From positions 1-13,352 of the forward strand of contig JAILFQ010000319.1 in assembly GCA_024697505.1 (NCBI GenBank): a DNA stretch of 13,352 nucleotides, written 5' to 3'. The notes beneath the pieces were generated by a model, which was not told the DNA's origin, did no database searches, and worked only from the letters and a program-made list of their open reading frames with translations. Position numbers and translations under genes: made by a program. The stretch is from Lachnospiraceae bacterium. GTDB lineage: Bacteria; Bacillota; Clostridia; Lachnospirales; Lachnospiraceae. Below, one piece after another: positions 1-5,257 of the stretch. The stretch's first letter is position 1; each line of letters opens with the position of its first letter.

Positions 1-510
1 AAGGAAGCTTCCGGTACAGGTAACATGAAGTTTATGCTTAACGGAGCCATTACTCTTGGAACCCTTGACGGTGCAAACGTAGAGATGCTTGAGGAAGCCG
101 GAGCAGACAATATGGTAATCTTCGGACTTACAGCAGACGAGGTTATTGCATACGAGCATAATCACAAGTACGATCCTGAAGAAATCTACAAAAACGATGC
201 TGAGATCAAGGAAGCTGTAGATCAGCTTATAGACGGTACTTACTCACCGGAGGAGCCGGATCTTTTCAGAGACCTTTACGATTCTCTTCTTAATAAAGAG
301 ATCAGCAGCAATCCGGACCAGTACTTCATTCTTAAAGATTTCAGGTCTTATGCGGAGGCTCAGAAAAAGATTGAGGAGAAGTACAAGGACCGCGACGGAT
401 GGGCAAGGTCCGCAATGATGAATACCGCAAAGAGCGGAAAGTTCTCTTCGGACAGAACAATCGAGGAATACGTTGAAGACATCTGGCATCTTACAAAAGC
501 AACAAAATAA
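1..510 (+). CDS. glgP: Glycogen/starch phosphorylase, C-terminal part (5' end outside window)
   Basis: Glycogen phosphorylase releases glucose-1-phosphate from alpha-1,4-glucan ends using pyridoxal phosphate, in the cytoplasm. The reading frame is open from base 1, and the first visible residues, KEASGTGNMKFMLNGA, are the family's cofactor site; the lysine at visible residue 10 is the one that carries PLP. The following TLGTLDGANVEM stretch is also characteristic. About 159 residues follow the PLP lysine, close to the normal distance to the C terminus in this family, so the gene ends naturally at the TAA at 508-510 and only the front, roughly four fifths, lies outside the window. A strong terminator begins about 30 bases later, so this is the last gene of its transcript. 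All 12 leucines here are CTT. The choice between GlgP and the related MalP cannot be made from this fragment. Confidence 0.96.
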   Translation, partial: KEASGTGNMKFMLNGAITLGTLDGANVEMLEEAGADNMVIFGLTADEVIAYEHNHKYDPEEIYKNDAEIKEAVDQLIDGTYSPEEPDLFRDLYDSLLNKEISSNPDQYFILKDFRSYAEAQKKIEEKYKDRDGWARSAMMNTAKSGKFSSDRTIEEYVEDIWHLTKATK

Positions 511-539
511 AAATTTACGGTCACCAAAGTGACAGACTT

Positions 540-590
540 AAGCGCTCCTGCCCAGGAGAAATCCCGGGTGGGAGCGTTTAATTTTTTCTT
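540..590 (+). terminator. Rho-independent terminator after glycogen phosphorylase
   Basis: A stem with arms at 543-556 and 563-576 (14 positions, mostly G-C, with two G-T wobbles and one A-C mismatch) encloses a six-base loop and is followed by a T-rich tract (TTTAATTTTTT). It lies about 30 bases after the phosphorylase stop codon and upstream of the CapA promoter, so it separates the two transcripts. Confidence 0.9.
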
Positions 591-613
591 CCAACTTTTC
601 CTTATGGTATTTC

Positions 614-641
614 TTTACTTTAAGCGAAAGTCGGTTATACT
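614..641 (+). promoter_or_regulatory. Candidate sigma-A promoter for the CapA lipoprotein gene
   Basis: A -35-like TTTACT at 614-619 and a -10 TATACT at 636-641 are separated by 16 bases, just after the upstream terminator. The expected transcription start, about 7 bases past the -10 box, falls within a base or two of the ATG at 649. The transcript would therefore have almost no leader, which fits the absence of a ribosome binding site there. Confidence 0.45.
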
Positions 642-648
642 TTTTATT

Positions 649-1995
649 ATGAAGAAAAGAACAAAACTTACAATCTTAATATTGTTTTTTATTTTGCTGT
701 TGGGAGTGGGAGCCTGTACGAAAGCTCCGCAACCGGGCGCTGAGGGCACCGTGGAGAGCAGGACTTTACCATCATTTGGGCCTACTTATACACCGACGCC
801 TACATCTGCGCCTACACAGACACCGACACCAACATTAACTCCAACGCCAACATCTACTCCAACGCCTACGCAGACACCAACGCCAACACCAACCCCAACG
901 CCTTCAAGTGTTGCCATTTCCATGGTGGGGGATATTTTGCTGCACGACAGGGTAAATGCCTCCGCTTTACTTGAAGACGGAAAATATGATTACAGCCATA
1001 TATTTGAAAACCTTAAGGAGGATATTTCTGCTGCAGATATAGCACTTGTTAACCAGGAGGTTATAATTGGCGGAGAAGATCTTGGAGTGTCCGGATACCC
1101 GCGCTTTAATGCACCTTACGAAGTGGCAGATGCTTTGGTCGGTGCCGGTTTTGATGTGATTTTGCATGCCACAAACCATGCCCTTGATGTTCCGAAGAAG
1201 GGGAACGGAAAGCAGGGAATAATAAACTGCTTAAACTATTGGAGAGAAAACTATCCGGAAATAAATGTGCTCGGCATTGCAGACAGCGAGGAAGCGGCTG
1301 AGGAAATCTGTATTATCGAAAAAAACGGGATAAAGATAGCGATACTTAATTATACATATGGAACGAACGGTATATCCCTTCCAAAAGATATGCCTTATGC
1401 TGTTAAACTTATGACTGCAGACAGAATGGAGGAAATGGCTGCGGAAATAAAAAAGGCAAAAGAAGCCGCGGATTTTGTGGTGGTTTGTCCGCACTGGGGT
1501 GAGGAATATACCCTTACACCTTCAAAAACAAGGATAACTTCAAGTGGTGAAACAAAACCCGGAGAGATAGAATGGAGCAACTTTTTTCTTGAAAACGGAG
1601 TCGATCTTGTAATAGGTGCTCATCCCCATGTAATACAGCCTGTTGAGTGGCTGGAGGATGAAAACGGAAAAAGAATGCTGGTTTATTATTCCCTAGGGAA
1701 TTTTGTTAATTGGACTGCAAGCTCCGGAAAAGGAATAATGAACAGAATGGTGGGAGGTATGGCAAATGTTACTCTTACCAGAGATGAAACAGGCGAGGTT
1801 GTAATAAGCCAATATGGGATTACCCCTCTTGTATGCCACGTTACAGAAGGATCGGGAGGGGTTACTGTATATAAATTTGAAGACTATAATATAGAACTTG
1901 CATCTGAAAACGGGATTATTGCCCAGGATGCCACTTTTTCCTACGAAGCATGTTATGAATTGTGCAAAAAAGTATGGAAGGGCTTGTTCGATTAG
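649..1995 (+). CDS. CapA-family (PGA_cap) metallophosphatase-like lipoprotein
   Basis: Predicted surface lipoprotein of 448 residues. The ATG at 649 gives a textbook lipoprotein signal: MKKRTK, a hydrophobic run (residues 8-20) and a lipobox LGVGAC with the lipidated cysteine at 23. A low-complexity Thr/Pro spacer (about residues 47-86) follows, then the CapA/PGA_cap domain (about 88-400) with its metal-site motifs: GDILLH (94-99), NQE (135-137), ATNH (174-177), PHWGEEY (281-287), GAHPHVIQP (323-331) and YSLGNF (347-352). This family resembles calcineurin-like phosphoesterases and includes the poly-gamma-glutamate synthesis protein CapA, but most members are uncharacterised. No capB or capC lies nearby, so capsule synthesis is not supported; a phosphoesterase or wall-polymer role outside the membrane is inference. 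An in-frame GTG at 529 would start inside the upstream terminator and bury the signal peptide, so it is rejected. Confidence 0.92.
   Translation: MKKRTKLTILILFFILLLGVGACTKAPQPGAEGTVESRTLPSFGPTYTPTPTSAPTQTPTPTLTPTPTSTPTPTQTPTPTPTPTPSSVAISMVGDILLHDRVNASALLEDGKYDYSHIFENLKEDISAADIALVNQEVIIGGEDLGVSGYPRFNAPYEVADALVGAGFDVILHATNHALDVPKKGNGKQGIINCLNYWRENYPEINVLGIADSEEAAEEICIIEKNGIKIAILNYTYGTNGISLPKDMPYAVKLMTADRMEEMAAEIKKAKEAADFVVVCPHWGEEYTLTPSKTRITSSGETKPGEIEWSNFFLENGVDLVIGAHPHVIQPVEWLEDENGKRMLVYYSLGNFVNWTASSGKGIMNRMVGGMANVTLTRDETGEVVISQYGITPLVCHVTEGSGGVTVYKFEDYNIELASENGIIAQDATFSYEACYELCKKVWKGLFD
787..906 (+). repeat. Thr-Pro repeat-coding tract (surface linker)
   Basis: About 40 codons alternating Thr (ACA/ACG/ACC/ACT) and Pro (CCG/CCT/CCA/CCC), with occasional Ser, Ala, Gln or Leu, encode residues 47-86 of the CapA-type lipoprotein. 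The DNA is built from repeated ACxCCx units with variable third positions. The tract probably forms a stiff, possibly O-glycosylated stalk lifting the catalytic domain off the membrane. Such arrays can change length by recombination or slippage. Confidence 0.85.
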
Positions 1996-2020
1996 ATAAA
2001 AAAGCTCCGGGCAACACGCT

Positions 2021-2066
2021 GGCAGCGTAATAATAAACTGTCAGGCGGTTTTATTATTTCGCTGTC
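2021..2066. promoter_or_regulatory. Long inverted repeat between the CapA gene and the XRE regulator
   Basis: Arms at 2021-2037 and 2050-2066 pair at 16 of 17 positions (one T-T mismatch at 2028/2059 and one G-T wobble), with a 12-base loop. The outer part of each arm is GC-rich and the inner part is AATAATAAA/TTTATTATT. No clean T-run follows, so it is not a canonical terminator, although it is placed to end the CapA transcript. It also sits immediately upstream of a -10-like TATAAT (2072-2077) in front of the regulator gene, so an operator role is possible. A competing small hairpin, ACGCT-GGC-AGCGT, lies at 2016-2028. Confidence 0.6.
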
Positions 2067-2071
2067 CATTT

Positions 2072-2077
2072 TATAAT
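2072..2077 (+). promoter_or_regulatory. Possible -10 box for the XRE regulator gene
   Basis: A perfect TATAAT lies 37 bases before the ATG at 2114. No good -35 is present at 16-18 bases upstream; that position falls in the right arm of the inverted repeat. The promoter is therefore weak, activated or absent. Confidence 0.3.
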
Positions 2078-2113
2078 TTATCAGTGAGTAATAAAGAAAG
2101 GGGCGAATAAATA

Positions 2114-2455
2114 ATGTACGACCAGAGTGAAGTCGGCGAACGACTTAGACTTAGCCGCGAGGAAAAGAAAATGACCAGAGACGATTTTTCCGAAGCGGTA
2201 GATTTGTCGGTCCAATTTTATTCTGAAGTTGAAAAGGGTAAAAAAGGTCTTTCTGTAGAGTCTTTGTACAGAATTTGCGAAATACATGATATTTCTGCGG
2301 ATTACATTTTGTTCGGTGAAAAGAACAGGGAAACAAGAGAAACGCCACTTGAAGTCAAACTTCATGAGGCTCCCTCCGAATACAGGATTATTGCAGAAAA
2401 GATGGCCATTAACTTTTTAGACGATATGAAGAAAAATGTACATAGGACCGTATAA
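2114..2455 (+). CDS. XRE/Cro-CI-type helix-turn-helix transcriptional regulator
   Basis: A 113-residue protein with an HTH_XRE domain at about residues 7-67: GERLRLSREEKKMTRDDFSE supplies helices 1-2, and LSVQFYSEVEKGKKGLS is the recognition helix plus the conserved E-x-G turn, followed by L-x-R-I-C and ISADYILFG. The last 40 residues (TPLEVKLHEAPSEYRI and a C-terminal helix) are a short extension that may mediate dimerisation. AT-rich DNA with GAAAGGGG upstream provides a modest ribosome binding site for the ATG at 2114. No ligand-binding or peptidase domain is present, and no phage or toxin partner is adjacent. Its target is unknown; self-regulation through the inverted repeat just upstream is a reasonable guess. 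A strong terminator follows 55 bases after the stop. Confidence 0.88.
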   Translation: MYDQSEVGERLRLSREEKKMTRDDFSEAVDLSVQFYSEVEKGKKGLSVESLYRICEIHDISADYILFGEKNRETRETPLEVKLHEAPSEYRIIAEKMAINFLDDMKKNVHRTV

Positions 2456-2507
2456 ATTAAAAGGACACAGCATTAAATGGACAAAGTCTTAAAGGGCTTT
2501 GATTTAG

Positions 2508-2545
2508 AAAGGGCTGCCGCGCGAAATGGCGCGGCGGCCCTTTTA
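2508..2545. terminator. Bidirectional rho-independent terminator between convergent genes
   Basis: GC-rich arms at 2511-2522 and 2529-2540 pair over 12 bases with one G-T wobble around a six-base loop (GAAATG). On the plus strand the stem is followed by TTTTA; on the minus strand it is followed by TTTCT. The stem starts only two bases beyond the minus-strand DUF951 stop codon (2543-2545) and lies 55 bases after the XRE gene, so it can end transcripts arriving from both sides. Confidence 0.9.
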
Positions 2546-2722
2546 CTTCGGTTGTATGGTTTTTATCATCTTCTCTGCTTTTGAGCGGGGAAGCATGATC
2601 TCGTGGCCGCAACCTGTACATTTCATTTTAAAATCCATGCCCACACGGAGTATTTCCCAACGGTCGGCCCCACAGGGGTGTTTCTTTTTAACTTGTATTA
2701 TATCTCCAACTTTAATGTCCAT
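2543..2722 (-). CDS. DUF951 family small protein (YyzM-like)
   Basis: This 59-residue minus-strand gene is short but convincing. The protein begins MDIKVGDIIQVKKKHPCG and continues through WEILRVGMDFKMKC, TGCGHEIMLPRSK and a basic C terminus. The K-x-HPCG, RVGMDF and C-x2-CGH-x-x-MLPR motifs are hallmarks of DUF951, which includes Bacillus subtilis YyzM as I recall it. The cysteines at 17, 35 and 38 plus His40 suggest a small zinc-bound fold, perhaps an SH3-like barrel with nucleic-acid contacts; the function is unknown. A perfect AAAGGAG lies 7 bases before the ATG and overlaps the stop of the upstream gene, so the two are co-transcribed and probably translationally coupled. Family members often lie near rpsF-ssb-rpsR, as here. 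Confidence 0.92.
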   Translation of the reverse strand: MDIKVGDIIQVKKKHPCGADRWEILRVGMDFKMKCTGCGHEIMLPRSKAEKMIKTIQPK

Positions 2723-2734
2723 TTTATACTCCTT

Positions 2735-3001
2735 TTACCATTTTGCCTTCTTAAGAGGGCACCCTCCGGTTTTTGCTGCTGCGCGTATTTCCACATAACA
2801 ACCGCATTTAAGACAGGTTCCGGAAAGCAGATTTTCGCATTCTTTGCATATGGAAAGCCTTTTTTCGTAGATGCTTTTTTCTACTCTTAGGCTGTCCGGC
2901 AGTTTTTCCATATATTCTTTAACTGTGGTATAAGCGGCACTGTCTCCTGCTTCTCTTAAAAGACAACGCTTGCATAAACTCCGGTTTTCTGCTTCTTCCA
3001 T
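2735..3001 (-). CDS. Cysteine-rich small protein, probably DUF6171 family
   Basis: An 88-residue protein of unknown function with eight cysteines: CxxC at 10-13, CxxC at 52-55, CxxCxC at 63-68 and a last Cys at 81 in GGCPLKKAKW. The spacing suggests two zinc sites or a compact zinc-ribbon-like fold, with a charged helical segment (about 25-50) between the cysteine clusters. The layout resembles the Firmicutes DUF6171 group; that name is from memory and is less certain than the presence of a real gene. The ATG at 3001 follows AAAGGAAGG, and an excellent minus-strand promoter lies just upstream. Only 12 bases separate it from the DUF951 gene, making a two-gene operon transcribed away from rpsF. 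No enzyme motif, signal peptide or membrane segment is visible. Confidence 0.8.
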   Translation of the reverse strand: MEEAENRSLCKRCLLREAGDSAAYTTVKEYMEKLPDSLRVEKSIYEKRLSICKECENLLSGTCLKCGCYVEIRAAAKTGGCPLKKAKW

Positions 3002-3030
3002 GGGAACCTTCCTTTGTTTTTTCTACTAAA

Positions 3031-3059
3031 AATATAAGAATTAAAGAGGAGGATGTCAA
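3031..3059 (-). promoter_or_regulatory. Sigma-A promoter of the DUF6171-DUF951 operon
   Basis: Read on the minus strand, a consensus TTGACA (3059-3054) is followed after 17 bases by TATATT (3036-3031). The expected start is near 3024, giving a leader of about 20-25 bases that contains AAAGGAAGG before the ATG at 3001. It is back-to-back with the rpsF promoter, whose -35 begins 52 bases further right. Confidence 0.75.
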
Positions 3060-3110
3060 GGATTATGGGAAGAGAAAAGGTTGGCAGTCAAAAACTGTAA
3101 AATAATTTAC

Positions 3111-3139
3111 TTGACAATACTTGCCTGTGGTGGTAAAAT
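3111..3139 (+). promoter_or_regulatory. Strong sigma-A promoter of rpsF-ssb-rpsR
   Basis: Consensus TTGACA at 3111-3116, a 17-base spacer, and TAAAAT at 3134-3139 preceded by TGG (an extended -10 element). The expected start is near 3146, leaving an untranslated leader of about 73 bases before rpsF. This is the best promoter in the window, as expected for ribosomal protein genes. Confidence 0.85.
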
Positions 3140-3149
3140 TTTCGATTGT

Positions 3150-3195
3150 GACAAGTTATATTTTCCTTGTTCTTCCCACGGGGAAGGACCAGAGA
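3150..3195 (+). promoter_or_regulatory. Structured rpsF leader, candidate S6:S18 autoregulatory element
   Basis: The leader can fold into a nine-pair hairpin, arms 3169-3177 and 3181-3189, closed by a three-base ACG loop, with two further pairs after a mismatch (3166-3167 with 3191-3192). An alternative ACAAG/CTTGT helix (3151-3155 with 3166-3170) would compete for part of it. The hairpin sits just upstream of the rpsF ribosome binding site and has no T-run, so translational control is more likely than termination. rpsF leaders that bind the S6:S18 complex are known in many bacteria, but I do not see the conserved CCG of that motif, so the assignment is tentative. Confidence 0.4.
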
Positions 3196-3218
3196 CCAAA
3201 AGGAGGTGCAATACAACT

Positions 3219-3509
3219 ATGAATAAGTATGAATTAGCTTTAGTTGTTAGTGCAAAAGTTGAGGACGACGTAAAGAACGCAACTGTTGAAGCTGCAAAGG
3301 ATCTTATTGCGAAGTTCGGCGGCGTTGTAACAAACGTAGACGATAAGGGCAAGCAGAGATTAGCTTACGAAATCCAGAAGATGAACGAAGCATACTACTA
3401 CTTCATCCAATTCGATGCAGAAGCTACTGTTCCTACAGAAATCGAGCAGAGATTACGCATCATGGACAATGTCATCAGATTCTTATGCATTAGACTGGAC
3501 GCAGAATAA
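3219..3509 (+). CDS. rpsF: 30S ribosomal protein S6
   Basis: S6 is a 96-residue small-subunit protein that binds 16S rRNA as a heterodimer with S18, encoded two genes downstream. The sequence MNKYELALVVSAKVEDD, GKQRLAYEIQKMNEAYYYFIQFDA and the C-terminal RLRIMDNVIRFLCIRLD match the family's single alpha/beta domain over its full length. The ATG at 3219 is chosen because AGGAGGTG lies at 3201-3208 and the protein begins exactly at the conserved N terminus; an upstream in-frame start would cross the promoter. ssb begins 15 bases after the stop with its own AGGAGG. Five of seven leucines are TTA, unlike the CTT-dominated glycogen phosphorylase fragment. No acidic C-terminal tail is present. Confidence 0.98.
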   Translation: MNKYELALVVSAKVEDDVKNATVEAAKDLIAKFGGVVTNVDDKGKQRLAYEIQKMNEAYYYFIQFDAEATVPTEIEQRLRIMDNVIRFLCIRLDAE

Positions 3510-3524
3510 TAGGAGGTTATCCTA

Positions 3525-3977
3525 ATGAACAGAGTCATCTTAATGGGTCGACTCACAAAAGACCCTGTTGTTAATTATTCACAGAATAGCGGTGACAGTC
3601 TTGCCATTGCAAGATTCACACTTGCAGTAGACAGAAGACAAAGCCGTAGAGACGGTAATAACGGAGAGCAGACAGCAGACTTTATTGGATGCGTATCTTT
3701 CGGAAAGACCGCAGAGTTTGTAGAAAAGTACTTAAAGCAGGGTACTAAGATTGCTGTAACCGGTAGAATCCAGACAGGAAGATACACAAATAAAGACGGA
3801 CAGACAGTTTACACAACAGATGTTGTTGTTGAAGACTGCGAGTTTGCTGAGAGTAAGAACTCCCAGAATGGCGGCGCAGGCAACTACCAGCCTCAGGGAA
3901 GACCTGAACCGAGTGCTGCAGGCGACGGCTTTATGAACATTCCTGATGGAATTGATGACGAATTACCTTTTAACTAA
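3525..3977 (+). CDS. ssb: Single-stranded DNA-binding protein SSB
   Basis: The 150-residue SSB protects single-stranded DNA in replication and repair and recruits partner enzymes. The N-terminal OB fold spans about residues 1-106: MNRVILMGRLTKDP, RFTLAVDR, ADFIGCVSFGKTAEFVEKYLKQG and AVTGRIQTGRYTNKDGQ. A flexible Gly/Gln/Asn/Pro-rich linker (about 110-135) leads to the acidic tip DGIDDELPFN. The tip is unusual: SSB normally ends in ...PF, whereas one extra Asn follows here. AGGAGG at 3511-3516 precedes the ATG by 8 bases. The gene lies between rpsF and rpsR, the standard Firmicutes arrangement, and has no terminator after it. It is the replicative type by context and length. Confidence 0.97.
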   Translation: MNRVILMGRLTKDPVVNYSQNSGDSLAIARFTLAVDRRQSRRDGNNGEQTADFIGCVSFGKTAEFVEKYLKQGTKIAVTGRIQTGRYTNKDGQTVYTTDVVVEDCEFAESKNSQNGGAGNYQPQGRPEPSAAGDGFMNIPDGIDDELPFN

Positions 3978-4029
3978 GGATTGTCGTTAACGGTAATAAA
4001 CCGTAATAATTGGATAAGGAGGAAATACA

Positions 4030-4302
4030 ATGGCTGAAACAAAGACAAATAAGCCTGAGAGAACAGACGCTCCTATGAAGAGACGTGTTGTTCGCAGAAG
4101 AAAAAAGGTTTGTGTTTTCTGCGCTGAGAAGAGCACAGAAATAGATTATAAGGATGTTGCAAAGTTAAAGAGATTCGTTTCCGAAAGAGGAAAGATCCTT
4201 CCAAGAAGAATCACAGGAACTTGCGCAAAGCATCAGAGAGCTTTAACAACAGCTATAAAGAGAGCACGTCACATTGCTCTTATGCCATACTCTGTAGAGT
4301 AA
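4030..4302 (+). CDS. rpsR: 30S ribosomal protein S18 (zinc-binding C+ form)
   Basis: S18 (90 residues) pairs with S6 on the platform of the 30S subunit. The conserved core runs from [10 protein letters not shown] through [33 protein letters not shown] to the end of [13 protein letters not shown]. Cys28, Cys31, Cys65 and His68 form a complete zinc site, so this is the C+ paralogue rather than the metal-free form expressed under zinc limitation. AAGGAGG lies 7 bases before the ATG. The 52-base gap from ssb holds a weak five-pair hairpin (ACGGT/ACCGT at 3990-4004) without a T-run, perhaps affecting mRNA processing. The operon ends at the terminator just downstream. Confidence 0.98.
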   Translation: MAETKTNKPERTDAPMKRRVVRRRKKVCVFCAEKSTEIDYKDVAKLKRFVSERGKILPRRITGTCAKHQRALTTAIKRARHIALMPYSVE

Positions 4303-4322
4303 TGCTTGATTAAAGACTTTAT

Positions 4323-4360
4323 AAGTTGCCCCCGGTATATATCGGGGGCAACTTTTTTGT
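4323..4360 (+). terminator. Rho-independent terminator of rpsF-ssb-rpsR
   Basis: A perfect ten-base stem, GTTGCCCCCG (4325-4334) with CGGGGGCAAC (4343-4352), extendable inward by G-T and T-A pairs and outward by A-T pairs, is followed by TTTTTT (4353-4358). It starts about 20 bases after the rpsR stop and is the strongest terminator in the window. Confidence 0.96.
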
Positions 4361-4404
4361 TATTATCATTTGCTAAAATACCTATGTAATAAAGTTAAAA
4401 ATTT

Positions 4405-4413
4405 TGATATAAT
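4405..4413 (+). promoter_or_regulatory. Extended -10 promoter for the hydrolase-Mur ligase-ddl operon
   Basis: TGATATAAT combines the TGn extension (4405-4407) with a perfect TATAAT (4408-4413); no convincing -35 lies 16-18 bases upstream, as is common for extended -10 promoters. The predicted start near 4420 lies after the rpsR terminator, 49 bases before the ATG of the hydrolase. Confidence 0.55.
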
Positions 4414-4468
4414 ACAAAAGCGTTAATTCAGCAAAGATTAAACGGGAGACTGGGAAACCTTTATTAAA

Positions 4469-5257
4469 ATGTTTGTAGAAGTAGACGGATTAAAAATAAA
4501 TGTAAAAATAAGCGGAAGCGGTGAGAGAACCGCTGTTATGCTGCAGGGCTGGGGAACAAACCTTGAACTGTACAACAGCGTTGCTGCGTCCATTAATGAT
4601 GAATACCGTTTTGTACAGTTTGACTTTCCGGGTTTTGGAAACAGTGACGAACCAAAAGAGGCCTGGGATGTTGGCAGGTACACAGACTTCTTTATTAAGC
4701 TTATGGAGAAACTTGAAATTAAAGAAGCGGCACTTATCGGACATTCCTACGGGTGCAGAGTAATAATAAAGCTTGCCGAAAGGGAGGAACTCCCTTTTAA
4801 TATAACAAAGATAGTATTAATGGGGGCAGCGGGAATAAAGCGCAAAAAAACGCCTTCGCAGCTTAGAAAAGAACGGAGATATAAATTCTTAAAGAAAATT
4901 CTTTTGAACAGATTTGTTCATTTTCTGTTTCCGGAAATAATAGACGACTGGAAGAGCAGGCAGGGCTCCGAAGATTACAGAAGGGCAACGCCTGTTATGA
5001 AAAAGGCTATGGTTATGGCTCTTTCGGAAGACCTTACGGAACTTTTACCAAAGATAAACAAAGAAACCCTTTTAATATGGGGAGATAAAGATACCGCAAC
5101 GCCTGTTTCGGATGCGAAAATTATGGAAGAGAAAATAAAAGGCAGCGGCTTATGTGTGCTTGAGGGATGCACTCATTATGCTTTTCTGGAAAAACCTGCT
5201 GTCTTTAAAAATATTATGAGAAACTTTTTTAAAGTGGGAGTAAATAATGGAAATTAA
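4469..5257 (+). CDS. Alpha/beta-hydrolase fold protein, substrate unknown
   Basis: This 262-residue cytoplasmic protein has a full catalytic triad: nucleophile Ser93 in GHSYG (91-95), acid Asp208 in LLIWGDKDTATP, and His236 in GCTHYAFLEKP. An oxyanion segment MLQGWGTN (24-31) and the FDFPGFGNSDEP strand-loop (51-62) are typical of the family. A basic lid region follows (about 123-160, KRKKTPSQLRKERRYKF), which might contact a membrane or an anionic substrate. There is no signal peptide or transmembrane segment. The ATG at 4469 is the only usable in-frame start after the upstream TAA at 4439, although the ribosome binding site is weak (GGGA at 4452-4455). Its last 11 bases overlap the start of the Mur ligase gene, so translation is probably coupled. 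An esterase or thioesterase acting on an envelope precursor is conceivable but unproven. Confidence 0.9.
   Translation: MFVEVDGLKINVKISGSGERTAVMLQGWGTNLELYNSVAASINDEYRFVQFDFPGFGNSDEPKEAWDVGRYTDFFIKLMEKLEIKEAALIGHSYGCRVIIKLAEREELPFNITKIVLMGAAGIKRKKTPSQLRKERRYKFLKKILLNRFVHFLFPEIIDDWKSRQGSEDYRRATPVMKKAMVMALSEDLTELLPKINKETLLIWGDKDTATPVSDAKIMEEKIKGSGLCVLEGCTHYAFLEKPAVFKNIMRNFFKVGVNNGN

Noticed and set aside
529..648. Longer CapA reading frame starting at GTG 529
   Set aside because: The extra 40 codons cross the phosphorylase terminator and a promoter and would bury the lipoprotein signal peptide; the ATG at 649 is preferred.
649..1995. Capsule (poly-gamma-glutamate) synthesis locus
   Set aside because: Only the CapA-like domain is present; capB, capC and capE are absent, and the family is widely found outside capsule loci.
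2477..2584. A 35-residue plus-strand frame starting MDKVLKGFDLE
   Set aside because: It crosses the bidirectional terminator and runs antisense into the DUF951 gene; its composition in the middle simply translates the GC-rich stem.
2526..2890. Plus-strand open frames over the minus-strand small genes
   Set aside because: They show no family motifs or ribosome binding sites and are antisense shadows of the DUF951 and cysteine-rich genes.
3081..3218. N-terminally extended rpsF frame
   Set aside because: It runs through the TTGACA/TAAAAT promoter; the ATG at 3219 has AGGAGGTG upstream and begins at the conserved S6 N terminus.
3990..4004. Terminator between ssb and rpsR
   Set aside because: The stem is only five pairs with no T-run, and rpsR follows with a strong ribosome binding site; at most it is a weak hairpin in the operon mRNA.
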